Shown here piece after piece: positions 1-12,209 of a stretch of DNA of 64,000 nucleotides. The notes beneath the pieces are model-generated. The model was not told the DNA's origin and did no database searches. It saw nothing but the letters and a program-made list of their open reading frames with translations. The stretch lies in NCBI GenBank assembly GCA_035048815.1, contig JAUCBN010000024.1, positions 9,918,001 through 9,982,000 of the forward strand, read 5' to 3'. Position numbers and translations under genes: made by a program. The stretch is from Abelmoschus esculentus (lineage: Eukaryota > Streptophyta > Magnoliopsida > Malvales > Malvaceae). Position 1 is the first letter of the stretch, and every line of letters starts with the position of its first letter.

Positions 1-948
1 AAAAGTTGGATTCCAAAAGTATATGCTATCATGCATAATATCTGCATTTACTTTGATTACAGTATAGAAAAAAATGCAACATCTGCCTTTCTTTTCGAAA
101 TATCGTGCTAGGGTGACGAAACAGATCGGATTGACAGATCTTACCATTGCATTCAATCATAACATCCTCTACTAGTAAGCTTCAGCAATGAACTCTTTGA
201 AAGTTTTGCTTTGGGACCATTGGCAACAAGTGAAGCATGTGAGAAAATGTCAGGATAGATTCAAGGAATCAATATTATAACCTCATGCAAAGATATTGAA
301 ATTATATATAAAAAAAAAATAATCTGTAAGTAACTTGTATTTCTTACAGATTGTTCTGAAGCATGATGCATCTTCAGCATAATATTGCCATGTAACCTCA
401 TAAATTCTTTTATTAGTAGTTTTTAGCTTACATTTCTCGGTAACCCCTTTCTAAATAAACTCCAAGTTCTTCCATGATTCAGACAGAATGACAAAAAAGT
501 GAAAACAGTTGGAGAAAATTTGAGACAGGGAAGCAGGACATGTCTTTTTCACATTCAAATTTAGAAGGAAAAAACCTCAAAGAATTTTCTCTTGGAATAG
601 CCAAAACAAAGAACATGTCACACCCAGGTTTAGAAACTTTTGGTTGGTCTTCTACTACTGGACAAGGTGAAATCTAAGCAATATCCTAGGAAGACTGAAT
701 CATAAGAAGAATATGGTAAAAGGCATTGATTATCTATGTCACTAATTATGTAGGAGAATCACTGCAATACTCACCAGTATCTTTGTTGTCTTGCAAGAAG
801 AGGAAAAGAAGCACTGTTACACTGGGAATCATACATGTGACCGGGAAAAGCACGGTATAATATGGGAAAATATTATATTATACTCATTTGAAAGATGTTT
901 AGTGTTTGTAGTTAAGTGTACTGTAATGATTTGATTTGGGATTTTGGG
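1..948. other. intergenic, no gene seen
   Basis: AT-rich sequence without a reading frame or protein motif I can recognise. It could hold the end of a gene lying outside the window, but nothing in it shows this. Confidence 0.4.
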
Positions 949-1509
949 TGGGGTGATCAATCGGTCGGTTCGGTTAATCAACCAAATCGAATTTTTAAAA
1001 TTTCATTAATTGGATTTTTTTCGTATTAACCGTTAATCGAACCTATATTTTTCGAAAATTTTTAACCGAACCAAAAATTTTCGATTAATTCGATCGAATA
1101 ATTCGGTTAACCAAACTTTTTATCAAAAAAATGGATAAATTACACAAATGGTCGCTAAACTATGTTAATATAATTAATAATTTTTTAGGCACTGAACTTT
1201 CAAAAATTATATAAAAAACATTAGACTTACCGAATTATTATATTGATTCATCGTACGTTATAAATTATTGATAAATATTAAAAATTTTAATGATTATTTT
1301 ATAATTTTTAAAAGTTTAATGACCAAAAATAAATATATAAAAAATATATAATATATAGTATATAAAAATTTCGGTTAATTAACCGATAACAAAAGTTTCA
1401 ATAAATTATTAACCATTAACTGATCTAATCTAAAACTAACCAATCGATTAACTGAAAAAAATTTTGGTTCGATCGATTAATTTAGTTAATCGAAATTTTG
1501 AACACCCCA
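949..1509. mobile_element. hAT-like MITE with TGGGGTG ends
   Basis: The left end reads TGGGGTGATCAATCGG and the complement of the right end reads TGGGGTGTTCAAAATT, so the termini are inverted repeats. The flanking octamers ATTTTGGG (941-948) and AATTTAGG (1510-1517) agree at 6 of 8 positions, consistent with an old 8-bp target duplication. The inside is made of repeated CGGTTAACC-like inverted motifs in AT-rich DNA and has no reading frame. The 8-bp duplication points to the hAT superfamily; that assignment is inference. Confidence 0.6.
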
Positions 1510-2715
1510 AATTTAGGAAAAAAACAATGAGCAAGTTCCGAGGTTAGAGTGACCGTCAGTTGGCACATTAGGACATAAAAGCAATCAGATGCAATATGAA
1601 TGTAACAAATAATCTAGACCATGAAGCCAGATTATTGACTAATTGTTCTTCTTGATCCATTGAACAGTGAAAAGGAATGTCTACACATATATGCTGTTAT
1701 TACGATTTGTATTAGGTACGTAAATGAAACGAGACAGATCGCGAGTTATTTGAGTTTGATTTAGTCAAAATTTGATTCGATTAAATTCGGTTCGAGTTCT
1801 TGATGAGCCGAGCCGAGCCGAGTCGAGTTACATGATACCCGACTATTTTTTATAATAAAAATTCAAAATTTTAAAATTAAAATCTTAAAATCTAAACCGT
1901 AAACATAAGTCTTAAACCCTAATTTAACAAATTAAACCCTAAAACTAACAAGTTTGAGTTTACAAATTTCTTTTCTTTATTAGGCTTTAAATGAGACCTG
2001 ACGAATAAAAATTACTCGAACCTAATATAATCAAAGATTGATCAACACTTAATTTAATTATACTCGTTTAAATTATTTAAACTCGACTCGACTTGTTTAC
2101 GCACTTAAACTTTATAAGCTCAATCTTGCAGTTTAGCTTCAGCGAGAAGCACTGGGCTAAAACATTCTGCTACAGTTAGTCAGATCCATGTACATATGAG
2201 AAAAAAAATGAGTGAAGAATGAACTGAAAGATATAAGGCGCATTGGAGCTCAAACTTTATACACTATTCTATTTTTATTTTTATTTGTTTATAGATTTTA
2301 TTAAAATTAAAATTTTATATTTTAATTAAATTTTAAATATTAACCTTTAAATTATAAATCATACAATTTAAAGTTTTAAATTTTAAACTTTAAACTTTAA
2401 ACTCTAAACTCTAACTTTAACTTCTAAAACTAAAATATGTGTAAAATTTACTCTACATGTATCAAAGTTTTTTTATATTATTTTTCTCTTTAAACTTGCA
2501 CAAAAAAAATCATCATAATGTTTGATTTTTCAAATAGATTTTGGTCTTTGAAATTTTAATTTTTAATAATTTGAATTAATTAAGGAAAATATATATATTT
2601 ATTAACTCACGTCAACTATTTTATTTTCTTATCAAATTTTCATGTATTACTTTAAAAATGAAACATAATTTATAATACTTAATATTATATATTTTTATAA
2701 TATTTATCGTTTTTA
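1510..2715. other. AT-rich intergenic DNA with decayed repeats
   Basis: No gene seen. A stretch around 1740-2110 contains GAGCCGAGCCGAG and ACTCGACTCGACTTG runs like the insides of other small elements in this window, so it is probably a decayed MITE with unclear ends. Short CCCTAAA-like motifs occur at 1915-1945 and 2385-2415. Confidence 0.35.
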
Positions 2716-2723
2716 ATTCTATT

Positions 2724-3225
2724 TAGGAGTGAATATTCGGTCGAGTCGAGTCGAGTCAAAAAATTTTGAGTTATTCAAGTTGACGAGTCATATTTTACAA
2801 CTCAAACTTTATTTGAATTTTTTTTGATTTGAGTCGAACTTTTAAGTTTCTATAAATATTTAATTGTCATTATTTATTATATTATAGTACGATTTAACTC
2901 TAATTTAAACGATCTTCTCTAATCATATAAGATATATATATATTTCTCATATGTAACAATATCTCTTTTTATTTTTATATGTTAATGTATATATTTTATA
3001 AAAAAATTAAGAAACTCATCTTAAACTTAAAAATAAATCCTTTAATTATTAAAAATTTTGAGTTATCCAAATTTTTATTTTATAACTCGAACTTTATTTA
3101 AAAAAATTTCGAATCGAGTCAAGTTTATGAAATTTTAAATCAAATCAAAACAAATCGAATATTTTTACATCAAATCGAGTTAAATTATTTAATTTTTTAA
3201 ATCAAGTCAAATTTTGTTCACCCTA
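2724..3225. mobile_element. hAT-like MITE with perfect 8-bp duplication
   Basis: The element starts TAGGAGTGAATATTCGG and the complement of its end starts TAGGGTGAACAAAATTTG. It is flanked by perfect 8-bp direct repeats ATTCTATT (2716-2723 and 3226-3233). Inside are GAGTCGAGTCGAG motifs and AT-rich filler without coding capacity. Perfect duplication plus TAGGG-like termini make this a confident non-autonomous DNA transposon; the hAT superfamily is inferred from duplication length. Confidence 0.75.
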
Positions 3226-3616
3226 ATTCTATTACTTTTAAATATTAGTTTTGATTTTTTATCCTAATAGGAAAAAATGTTAATGTCATATCGATAGAAA
3301 AATAAATAATTTAGGTTTTTTCTACAATATTTGTTAATTTTTGTCGGTACATTTAATTTGAAAAAAAAATAAGATGTAAATTATTTTTTTACATAAATTT
3401 AAGTGTAAAAAATATGATTAATGAGATTGGTCTAAAGGCAAAGGATTCGTCTGGAAACGCTTTTAGTTGGAATGAATTAATGGATGAACTGACGACAAGA
3501 ATCAGAAGTAACCCCAAATGGTTTGTCGGCAAAAAGAACACTGTTGCAACGAAGCTCTTCCGTTGCAAGAACAATCAATTCCCTAAACGTTTTTCATCTG
3601 TTACTTACAACCATTA

Positions 3617-5623
3617 ATGGGAAACGATCACGGCCGCCGCAAACACCGTAATGACCACCACCACTCTACCCCCTATCCAACAATACCTACCCATCCTTAC
3701 TATATATCTCCCGAACCTTCTGTCCCAAGCTCCACGCCCCAAACCCAGATGGCTCATTCTTTGCCTTATGTTGATGCCGACTCTAGTCTTCGAGCTCTCG
3801 CCGGACAAGCTGAGGGGTTTGGCCGCTTTGCCATTGGTGGGCTGCACGGTTCTCTCTACCATGTCACCACTTTAGCAGGTGTAACTCCCCCGCCTCTCTA
3901 TTTCATTTGGCTATGTTGTAAAGATGCTTCTTTTTTTGAAGAAAAAGTAATTTTTTTTGTTCCTTGAGGAATTAATGATGTTTTGGTGGATGGGTTGTGC
4001 TTGGATTTTCATTTTAGAATCTTGACTTTGAAAATTCCAGAATTTGAGTTAAATTGATTGTTAGGTTACATATCTTGATTTGATTGTTTGAGTTTGTGGA
4101 TTGGCCTTTGAGACCCCTAATGTAGAGAACATCATGTATTGGAATTTTCTGTGGATTGTTCAGTTACTTGAGTTAAAACTAGGAATGATTTTGATGTGTG
4201 GTTGTAGATGATGGACCCGGATCACTACGTTATGGTTGTCGTCAACAAGACCCCCTCTGGATCGTTTTTGAAGTTTCAGGAACCATTCATTTATCATCTT
4301 ACTTGAATGTGTCATCATATAAGACCATCGATGGACGTGGCCAACGGATAAAACTCACAGGGAAAGGTCTGAGGCTGAAGGAATGCGAACATGTTATCGT
4401 GTGCAATTTGGAATTTGAAGGTGGTAGGGGACCGGATGTTGATGGGATCCAAATAAAACCAAATTCCAAGCACATTTGGATAGACCGCTGCAGCCTTCGT
4501 GATTATGATGATGGTTTGATAGATATCACCCGAGGAAGCACGGATATTACAATTTCCAGGTATGGTTTATTATTTTCAGGAAAGTAACTGCTGTTGAGAA
4601 GGTTAGAACTTACATTAAACTATCATTAACTTGGTTCTCAGGTGTCACTTCTCGCAGCATGACAAGACGATGCTTATTGGAGCAGACCCCTCGCATATTG
4701 CAGATAGGTGTATCCGGATAACTATTCACCATTGCTTTTTTGATGGAACTCGGCAGCGCCATCCTCGTGTTAGATTTGGGAAGGTACATTTGTACAATAA
4801 TTATACTAGAAACTGGGGAATATATGCTGTTTGTGCCAGTGTGGAATCAGAGGTGATTATTCTCCTACACCTTTTGCCATTTTAAGCTTAAACTTTCTTC
4901 CAAGGATTCGGTGTTTACGGAGAAGATAACAGTTTTAAGTTTCTTCATGACATCAGATATATTCTCAGTGCAATATATACGAAGCAGGGCAGAAGAAGGT
5001 GGCTTTCAAGTATCTTCACGAAAAGGTAATTTGCTTCTAGAAAAGTGTTTTCGCCTCACTTGATGATCAGAAGTCATTTTGCATGATTTTGTATCGGGTA
5101 AACACCTGCAAATAGGAACGGTCTATTGGTATCTGATCATATGGCTCTTGAAGAAAAAAGTTTACCTTGCTCGATGTTCCCATCGATGGAGGAGCTATAA
5201 ACCCTCTTCCATGTATCTTCCTTCGATCTTTAAACCGGTTAGAATGTGTTGAAGATCGTATAAAAAGAAGATAGTATGAGATATCTGTGTGATCCACTTC
5301 TGGATTGTCAATTTATTTCCACCTGAAAATACTCAAATTTCTGATGTACATATTGGCATGTAGCCATTGACACGGATGTATCGATTATGCAGGCTGCAGA
5401 CAATGATGAAGCTTGCACTGGCTGCATACGGTCGGAAGGGGATTTGTTTATAACAGGAACCCAAGCAGGGTTGATGACTGAGAATGTTATGTCCAACATG
5501 TTTCATCCAAGTGAATACTACCCGACATGGACACTGCAACCTGCTACAGAAGCTCTTAAACATGTTATAAAGCACTGTACCGGATGGCAGTCTGTTCCCC
5601 GACCTGCTGAAGCAGCCCCGTAG
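3617..5623 (+). CDS. pectate lyase-like protein (PL1 family)
   Basis: Five exons (3617-3878, 4208-4559, 4642-4852, 4957-5025, 5393-5623) join in frame through GT-AG introns to 374 residues. The family cleaves de-esterified homogalacturonan by beta-elimination, usually in the cell wall. Visible landmarks: GFGRFAIGG near residue 70, LADDGPGSLRYG at the first exon junction, IDGRGQRI, the WIDRCSL/DDGLIDITRGS segment corresponding to the calcium-binding region, and DGTRQRHPRVRFGKVHLYNNY near residues 235-256, which carries the RxxPxxR catalytic arginine. The C-terminus is complete. The N-terminus is odd: MGNDHGRRKHRNDHHH is basic and His-rich, with no hydrophobic signal peptide, unlike secreted plant pectate lyases. 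A later Met at residue 45 is an alternative start but also gives no signal peptide. Fold and family are secure; activity and location are not. The 3' end converges on the next gene. Confidence 0.9.
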
Positions 5624-5931
5624 CTACATTATTTCACAATGCCTACTGCGTAAATAGAACACATGATATATTTCTTTACAAACATAAGACATGATCTACC
5701 ATCAATTCGATATTGTGTTGCAATTTATGGTCGTTTAGCATTACTTTAACGGAAATATGACCCTAACAACATTTTTATTACATAGTATACATATTTAGCC
5801 AGTTGGTTTTGTTCCATCGTGGTGAAAATGTAGCTAATTCTTGCTGGTGAAAATTTAGAACTTATTGATACAGCCATGGACATCATTTTTGTACATGAAT
5901 TTCATAACCCAGAGGTCAGAAGCATATTTTG
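5624..5931. other. convergent 3' intergenic region
   Basis: About 308 bases separate the stop codons of the pectate lyase-like gene and the TRM-like gene on the opposite strand. It should hold both 3' untranslated regions, which may overlap. No further feature seen. Confidence 0.6.
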
Positions 5932-8900
5932 CTAACCTGCAACTACCTCGGATACTAGTTCATCTACCAACAATCTTTCGATTCCCCTACCTATTTTATC
6001 GATATCCGATCTCAAGTCTAGCCATTGAGGTTCCCCGGCAAACACCATCTCGCCTAAAACCATGTGAGGTTTCTTGTTTTGGCTTGCTAGTGACTTGCGC
6101 AGGCTATCTTCAAGCTCTTCGATGTTGCATTTCGGAATAATAATTTTCTTTCCAGACATCACCCAGGGTTGGTCTCTGCATTGTTGATAGATCTCCAGTA
6201 TCATTGAATTAATCCTATCAAACATCAACCTCCTTTCAACCCTGGAACAAGAATTTACGTTACAATATTTTTTCTCGAGTTCTTGGAATACTAGTGGATC
6301 CACTGGACATTCCGGAGAATGCCATGCTGCTAAGAAGCTATCCGGTTCGTCTCGACCAATTCCAGAATCAACCAAGACATCAACAATGTATGCAGATTCC
6401 CAATTCTCTTCGGCCTTTGGTCTTCCATTGTCCTCTGCAAGCCAGACAGATACTTCATTGCTATCATCATCACTTAAAGGAAACATAGTTCCCTCTTCAT
6501 ATGCCTCAGATTCTAGTTTTAATTGTCGAAGTTGCATCCGGAGCTCTGAAAACATAAACACTCGTAAAAAGGATTGGCAGGTAAATATAAAAGTAATGAA
6601 GCTAAAATCACAAATTACCATGAAGATCAGCACTAATACTCTCGAAGCATTCCGAGGCAGATGATGCATCATCTGCAAAAGGAGCTTCTATGACTGAGAC
6701 TGGACTAGGTTGCTCTGCCTCCTTAGAGCTTGCTGGAGATAGTTCCGATACAGGGCAATGCGGTGTGGTTTGCGTAGATGGTCCCTCAAGTGATTCCTGG
6801 AGAGTGGAGATTATCACAAGAGAGATGCTTCAGTAAAACTGAGTAGAGAAATATCTCCTTAACAAGTTCTTATAATCTATAATTCTATATCATTGATGCA
6901 GAAAATTTGGCTAGAAAGGCCAAGCTGCCGAAGGTAATTGGTTTGTCAAATAACAAACAGTATGCAACACCATGGGAAAGATTAAAGAATATATACACAA
7001 AATTGGATATTTATACACAAAAAAACAGTTTGAACAAAAGAAATACCTGGGAGTTCAAATTATCTAGGTCACTAGTAGAAGCAACTACAGCATTCAACGA
7101 AGCAGGAGGTGATAATTCCATGTGAGAAGGTTCAGAAAGCACAGAATTATCCAGATCATTGACATCCGCTTCATTTTGAAGAACTGAACTTGAATCCACA
7201 ACAGTACCAACAGACCCCCCTGAGACCATAAGTATCTGTTCAGATTGCTTATTTTGCTTTACTTGATATGGGGATATATCAGAATCTTGTTGAGTGTCAC
7301 TATATTCCTCATCACTGCAACTACTACCACAAAATTGAGATGCCTTAACACATGAACTTCGGTTGCTAGGTAATGGGGCTTCCTTCTGGTTCAACTTGCC
7401 TTTTACTGCCTTGTTTCTGTCCCACTTGAAACTCTCTTTTGGAATAACATACTTGTCTCTGAGAATACTTTCATGGCGTGCGCATACTCTAGGACTTCCA
7501 AAGTTGGTAGATGAAGCAGGAAGAGATCGTGATCTTGAAAGATTACCAAGACAACCATCCTTCCAACCATCCCTACTGCTAATGCCTAAAGGTTCATTAC
7601 AAACTGCAGGCTCAACATGACGACCAAGCTTATTGCATCCTTCCACACCAACCAGGCCGCTAGAATTTGCAGGAATCACTTCCCTATCCGAAGTGGCAAG
7701 CATTTCACCTAGTGTGCTGCCCCTGCTAACTACATGTACCTCTTGAGACTTGTTTGTTAATTTCCACCTCTCAGACAATCTCTTCTTGGCCTCTCTGCTG
7801 ACTGATGATTCACTAGAACGGGATGATGACCTCCTATGTCGCTTTTTCCAGTCAATGTTATTTCTGTAGGGCAACGCTGTTACATCTGAATCATTTGCAG
7901 ATTCAGATCCAGTGGCATCACATGAGCTCCCAACCCCTGCATATCCTCTTAACGTGGAGGTTGAAATTGTCATTGAGTTATTGTTAAAGCTATTTTTCAT
8001 TTTCCTAGCAATCTCCTTGGCCATTTCCCTGGAGTCTCTAGTGTTATGCCTCTGAAACCCAGTATCTTGATGAACATTATTCTTCCCCCACACTTCTGCA
8101 TCCTTATAGACACACAAAATTTCTGAGTGTCTTGTGCACTTGGATGGAAAATGATGAGAAGAACGAGGTGATGAAGAAACAGTTTTGGAAGTGTTCTGCA
8201 ACTTCCCAAGATTTGGTTTCAAGACAACAATTCTTGTGGGTACAATAGCTGGCCCATTTTTCTCTTCTGATTGAAATGTAGGTGACTTGGAGGGATTGTG
8301 AGCAGCAAATCTCCCATGAGTGTGGCTTAGACAATCTTTTTGATGACCCTGAGGAGATTTAAAGTGGCGCTTTGTTCGAGTTTCTCTCCCGTCTTTTAGT
8401 GCTAAGCTAGCATCCTCATTATTCAGAGTGCGTGAGGACTTCATAGCTGATACTCGACCAAAGTGGGACTGGGGTGGCAATCCTTGTAAATCATGCAAAT
8501 GCTTCGTGAATAATGAATCTGGTTGTTGAAAAAATTTCAGCAGAAGATCGGTGTTGGAGTTTAACACCTCGAGTGTATCATTGAATTCCTCAGAATCTTG
8601 AAGCTTTTCATCAGTTGAAAGATGTTTAGCCTCCATAAACTTCTGCCGAATAAAGGCTACTTCAGCATCATAAAGGTTTGAGTTTGCAGTTCTTTGTGAA
8701 GAGTAACCAGCAATCTCCATTTCTAATGCACCCAAAACTTCAAAAACATCTTTAAATTCATGTTCCTCCTTAGAACATTTCCTAGAAGACTGCCGGCCAT
8801 TCAATGTATTACCCTTTCGAACTTTGTCGCAACTACTCTCAATTCCTTTTTGCTGCCTGTGGCCAGGCTGCTGAGGCAGCAGTCCATCAAGGCCCATCAA

Positions 8901-10130
8901 TCTAGCAATAACACTCGGTCGTCTTCTAGATTCGTTTTCTTTAGACATTTCTCCAACTAACAACTTCTTCATTGGTGTCCAAGTTGATTGTTTTGAAGAT
9001 GTAGAAGTCAACTCAAACGTTAACTGCAACAACCAGAAACAATAGATTAGTATAAAAACTATTACCCTGTGAATCATTTCATATAAAACTAAAAAATCAG
9101 GAGAATCTTGAGCTAGAAACGTTTAATGCTGAGAATGATAAATCTTATCAAATGAAACAATAACGGAAACAAGAAAAAATAACATACCTGATCTTCGTCT
9201 GTAGTATCACTACGGCAAGAACTAGAATCAGATGCCAATTTTGGAAAATTTCTCTGTTTTTGAAGATTCCTGTTTCCTGGAAATAAATCTTTACAAAAGT
9301 ATTAGAATAGTTGTCCAATAACCAAAAGGGCAGAACATGCGCTTACAAACTCATCAAATCAACACAACGGGGAAGAATCATAGAATTACTATAATAAAAA
9401 AAAATCAACCCAGACACAAAGTTCAACCTTGTGAAAATGTTTAAACAATCGGCAAGCAGAAGATTATAAAAAAACAAAAATTCAGAAAAATGGAGAAATA
9501 AATTGTAAATAGCAACTCGGTTATCATGGCTCATAATAACCCAGGAAGAACAAGTAAAATCATGCTGACAGCACTATAGCAAAGTCAGAAAGGAGTTAGA
9601 GAAAGACTACCTTTAATGAACGCAGGGGATAGCACAAAATCAAAACAAAGAAAAGGAAATGCAAGCTAAAAATCTTAAATTTAACAGCAGTGTGCTAAAG
9701 AAAGTAAGAAAAAGGGGGGACCAAGGAAGAATGCTGCAGCGTTTGGTAAGTAAGAATGAAGGAAAACAAAATCAACTTTAACAGGGAAAAGAAAAGAAGC
9801 TTATAATCATGAGTTCTTTAAATTTCTTTTGCAAGATAAATTTAGCAACGTAACTCATTTTCATGAGTGTTTTCAAAATGGAAAAGCAAATGTAGAATAT
9901 TTATACAGTAAAAAACAAAAATTCAAAAAAAAAAAAAAGCTTCTGCCTCGGATTCCTCAACGGCAAAAACAATCGAAAAAATCACTAAAATTAAGATTGA
10001 AAAAAGAGGAAAGGGAATAGATAATCGAACCTCTGAATGAAGAAGGGGCCGTTGAAGGGAGCAGGTCGATTAAGGTATGATCAGAAGAGAAGCTCGAAAT
10101 CTTATGCCTATGTTGCCCGAATGTCTCCAT
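5932..10130 (-). CDS. TRM/LONGIFOLIA-like protein (DUF3741-like motif, DUF4378)
   Basis: Exons in transcript order are 10031-10130, 9188-9276, 7047-9023, 6619-6796 and 5932-6545. They join in frame to 985 residues beginning METFGQHRHKISSF. Near residues 96-110 is RRRPSVIARLMGLDGL, the motif shared by LONGIFOLIA and other TON1-recruiting-motif (TRM) proteins. The long third exon codes for a Ser/Lys/Arg-rich, low-complexity middle part. The last about 200 residues, with ESAYIVDVLVDSGI, ERRLMFDRINSMI, KCNIEELEDSL and the final GREIERLLVDELV-like helix (read here as GRGIERLLVDELV), match DUF4378. Family members bind microtubules or recruit TON1 and PP2A to cortical microtubules and influence cell elongation; that role is transferred from the family. 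The start is supported by a clean upstream exon with in-frame joins. I cannot say which TRM subgroup it is. Confidence 0.88.
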
Positions 10131-11561
10131 TTTTACTCATTTAAACTAGTAAAAGAAGAAAGAACAGGTATTCCGAAGAAATCCAGATCGAAAATCCCCG
10201 CAAAAGAAGGATCCAAGAAAACTCATAAGCCAAAAAAAAATCCAGATCTTTGAGCAAAAGAAAAAATATATTATCAGAAATCTTAGTTTTTCTAAGAAGA
10301 AGATAAAAGAAATGTGTTAGCTGAGGTAGTTAAAACGGCGATCGTGACAACGGCGGCGGTAGTAAAGACGGGAGGGCGGAGGTGGTCGTAAGAACCGTCT
10401 AAAACAGGGAAGAGAGCGTGGGAGTGAAGAAAGAGAAAAGAAAAGTTAAAATTTTTGAACATTCAAATACCTGAGTGAGAGACGGAGAGGAACAAAGTGC
10501 CGCTCGCACCTCGAACTGTATTATTCACGTGTTTGTTTTCACACGTGTTATATCCTTATTGGTTTGATTTAGAAAAATCTTTTAAAAATAAGTAAATTAC
10601 ATACGTTCTTTTATTTAGTCAGCATAATATAAAAAAATTATAAAATAATCATTCAGCTTAAAAAATAATGTTAAATATTGCTGTTAAATATTTAAAAATA
10701 GATTATATGATAATTAATATAATTATAAACTTAATTCTTACTTTTACTTTATTTTTATTTCATCATAATTTTAAGAAATTAAACTTGAATATTTTAAAAT
10801 AATATCACACCAATATAATCTTTAAAGTTTTAATTTTTTATTCATCTTTGACTTTATGCCATGTATCTTAAAAAAATAATATTTTTTAAAATATTTATTT
10901 TAATTTGGTGTAACTTAACTTAATGGTATTATCTCAGTTTATAAAATACACATAAATTAAAGTATAAAACAAAAAAGCATACATAAAAATATATAATTAT
11001 TATAGTAAGTCAATTTTATTTGACTAATAAATAAATATAATGAAAATTACTAATTTCATAACTCGTGAATATTTAAACTTTCTTTTACAATATAATTAAT
11101 TTTAAAATTTTAGAAAATTAGAAAATAATTTTATTTTAAAAATTAATTATATTAAAATTAAATATTTTGTTATAAAAATAAATATTATTCTTGTAATAAA
11201 AATTTGTCACATGAGTTTCTCAAACATGGAGATTTGTCACGTGACTTGGCATGGTTCTTTAATAATAAAGGTTTCTCCAGATAGCTGCTGTCTACCTGCC
11301 ATTAAACAATTGTTTTTTGTTGCGTTTCTTCGTAAAACTAGATAAAATGTGGGGTCACGTGTCACACACGATCTATTGAAGATCGAAGGAGTAATATTTA
11401 GTTATTTTTTCGTGTTACTTAATCTATTGAGTTGTTTTCCAACCAGAGCTAAATAAAAAATTTATATTTATTAATTTAATAATTATCGAATTAAAATTAA
11501 CTTTAATTATAGATTAAATTGAATTTGAAAATTATAACATCTTATTTGAACTACTAGTAAG
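10131..11561. promoter_or_regulatory. upstream region of the TRM-like gene, then AT-rich spacer
   Basis: Read on the minus strand, bases about 10550 down to 10131 are CT/GA-rich leader-like sequence with a run of GGCGG-type triplets near 10350-10385. I infer that the transcription start is here, but I see no certain TATA box. From 10560 to 11561 the DNA is very AT-rich and contains no gene I can support. Confidence 0.35.
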
Positions 11562-12209
11562 TAGAGGTGTTCAGATGGTCGGTTAAATCGAATTAATCAA
11601 TCAAACCGAATTAATTCGGTTAAACGGTCGATCACCGAACTTTTGTTCGGTGGGTGAGTGGTTAAAGTTTTTTTTAAAGTTCGGTTAACGGTTAATTCGA
11701 TTCGAAATAGGTTAATTAACCGAATTAATCAAAATTTTATATTTTTATTATATATCTTTGTTTTTAGTCACTAAACTTTTAAAAATTATAAGTCGGTCAT
11801 TAAATATTATCAAATTAATATAAAATGATAATTAAATTTATTAAATAATTAAAAATTATTCAGTAAAATTTTTAAAATTTATCACTAATTTATAACATAC
11901 AATAGTTAAATGATTAAATTATAATAATTAAATAAGTTTAATGGTTGTTTTATAATTTTTGAATGCTCGGTGGCTAAAAAGATTATTTAAACATTGTTGA
12001 GTGATCATTTGTGTAATTTCTAAAATATTATAACAGATTTCGGTTAACCGAGTTAACCGACCAAATTAATTAAAAAAAATTGGTTTGGTTAATATATTTT
12101 AAAGAAAATTTGATTCGATTAACGATTAAAGATTCAAAAAGTTCGATTAATTCAGTTTTTTATATTTCGATTCAGCTACCGACTGAATTAACCATTTGAA
12201 CACCCCCTA
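11562..12209. mobile_element. MITE with TAGRGGTGTTCA ends
   Basis: Starts TAGAGGTGTTCAGATGGTCG; the complement of the end starts TAGGGGGTGTTCAAATGG. Inside are CGGTTAACCGAATTAATC-type motifs near both ends, as in the element at 949-1509. The flanking octamers (CTAGTAAG, TATATTAT) do not match, so the duplication is lost or my ends are off by a few bases. No coding capacity. Confidence 0.55.

Noticed and set aside
5865..6817. Plus-strand frames over the 3' exons of the TRM-like gene
   Set aside because: They are shadows of the minus-strand exons, which carry the DUF4378 motifs.
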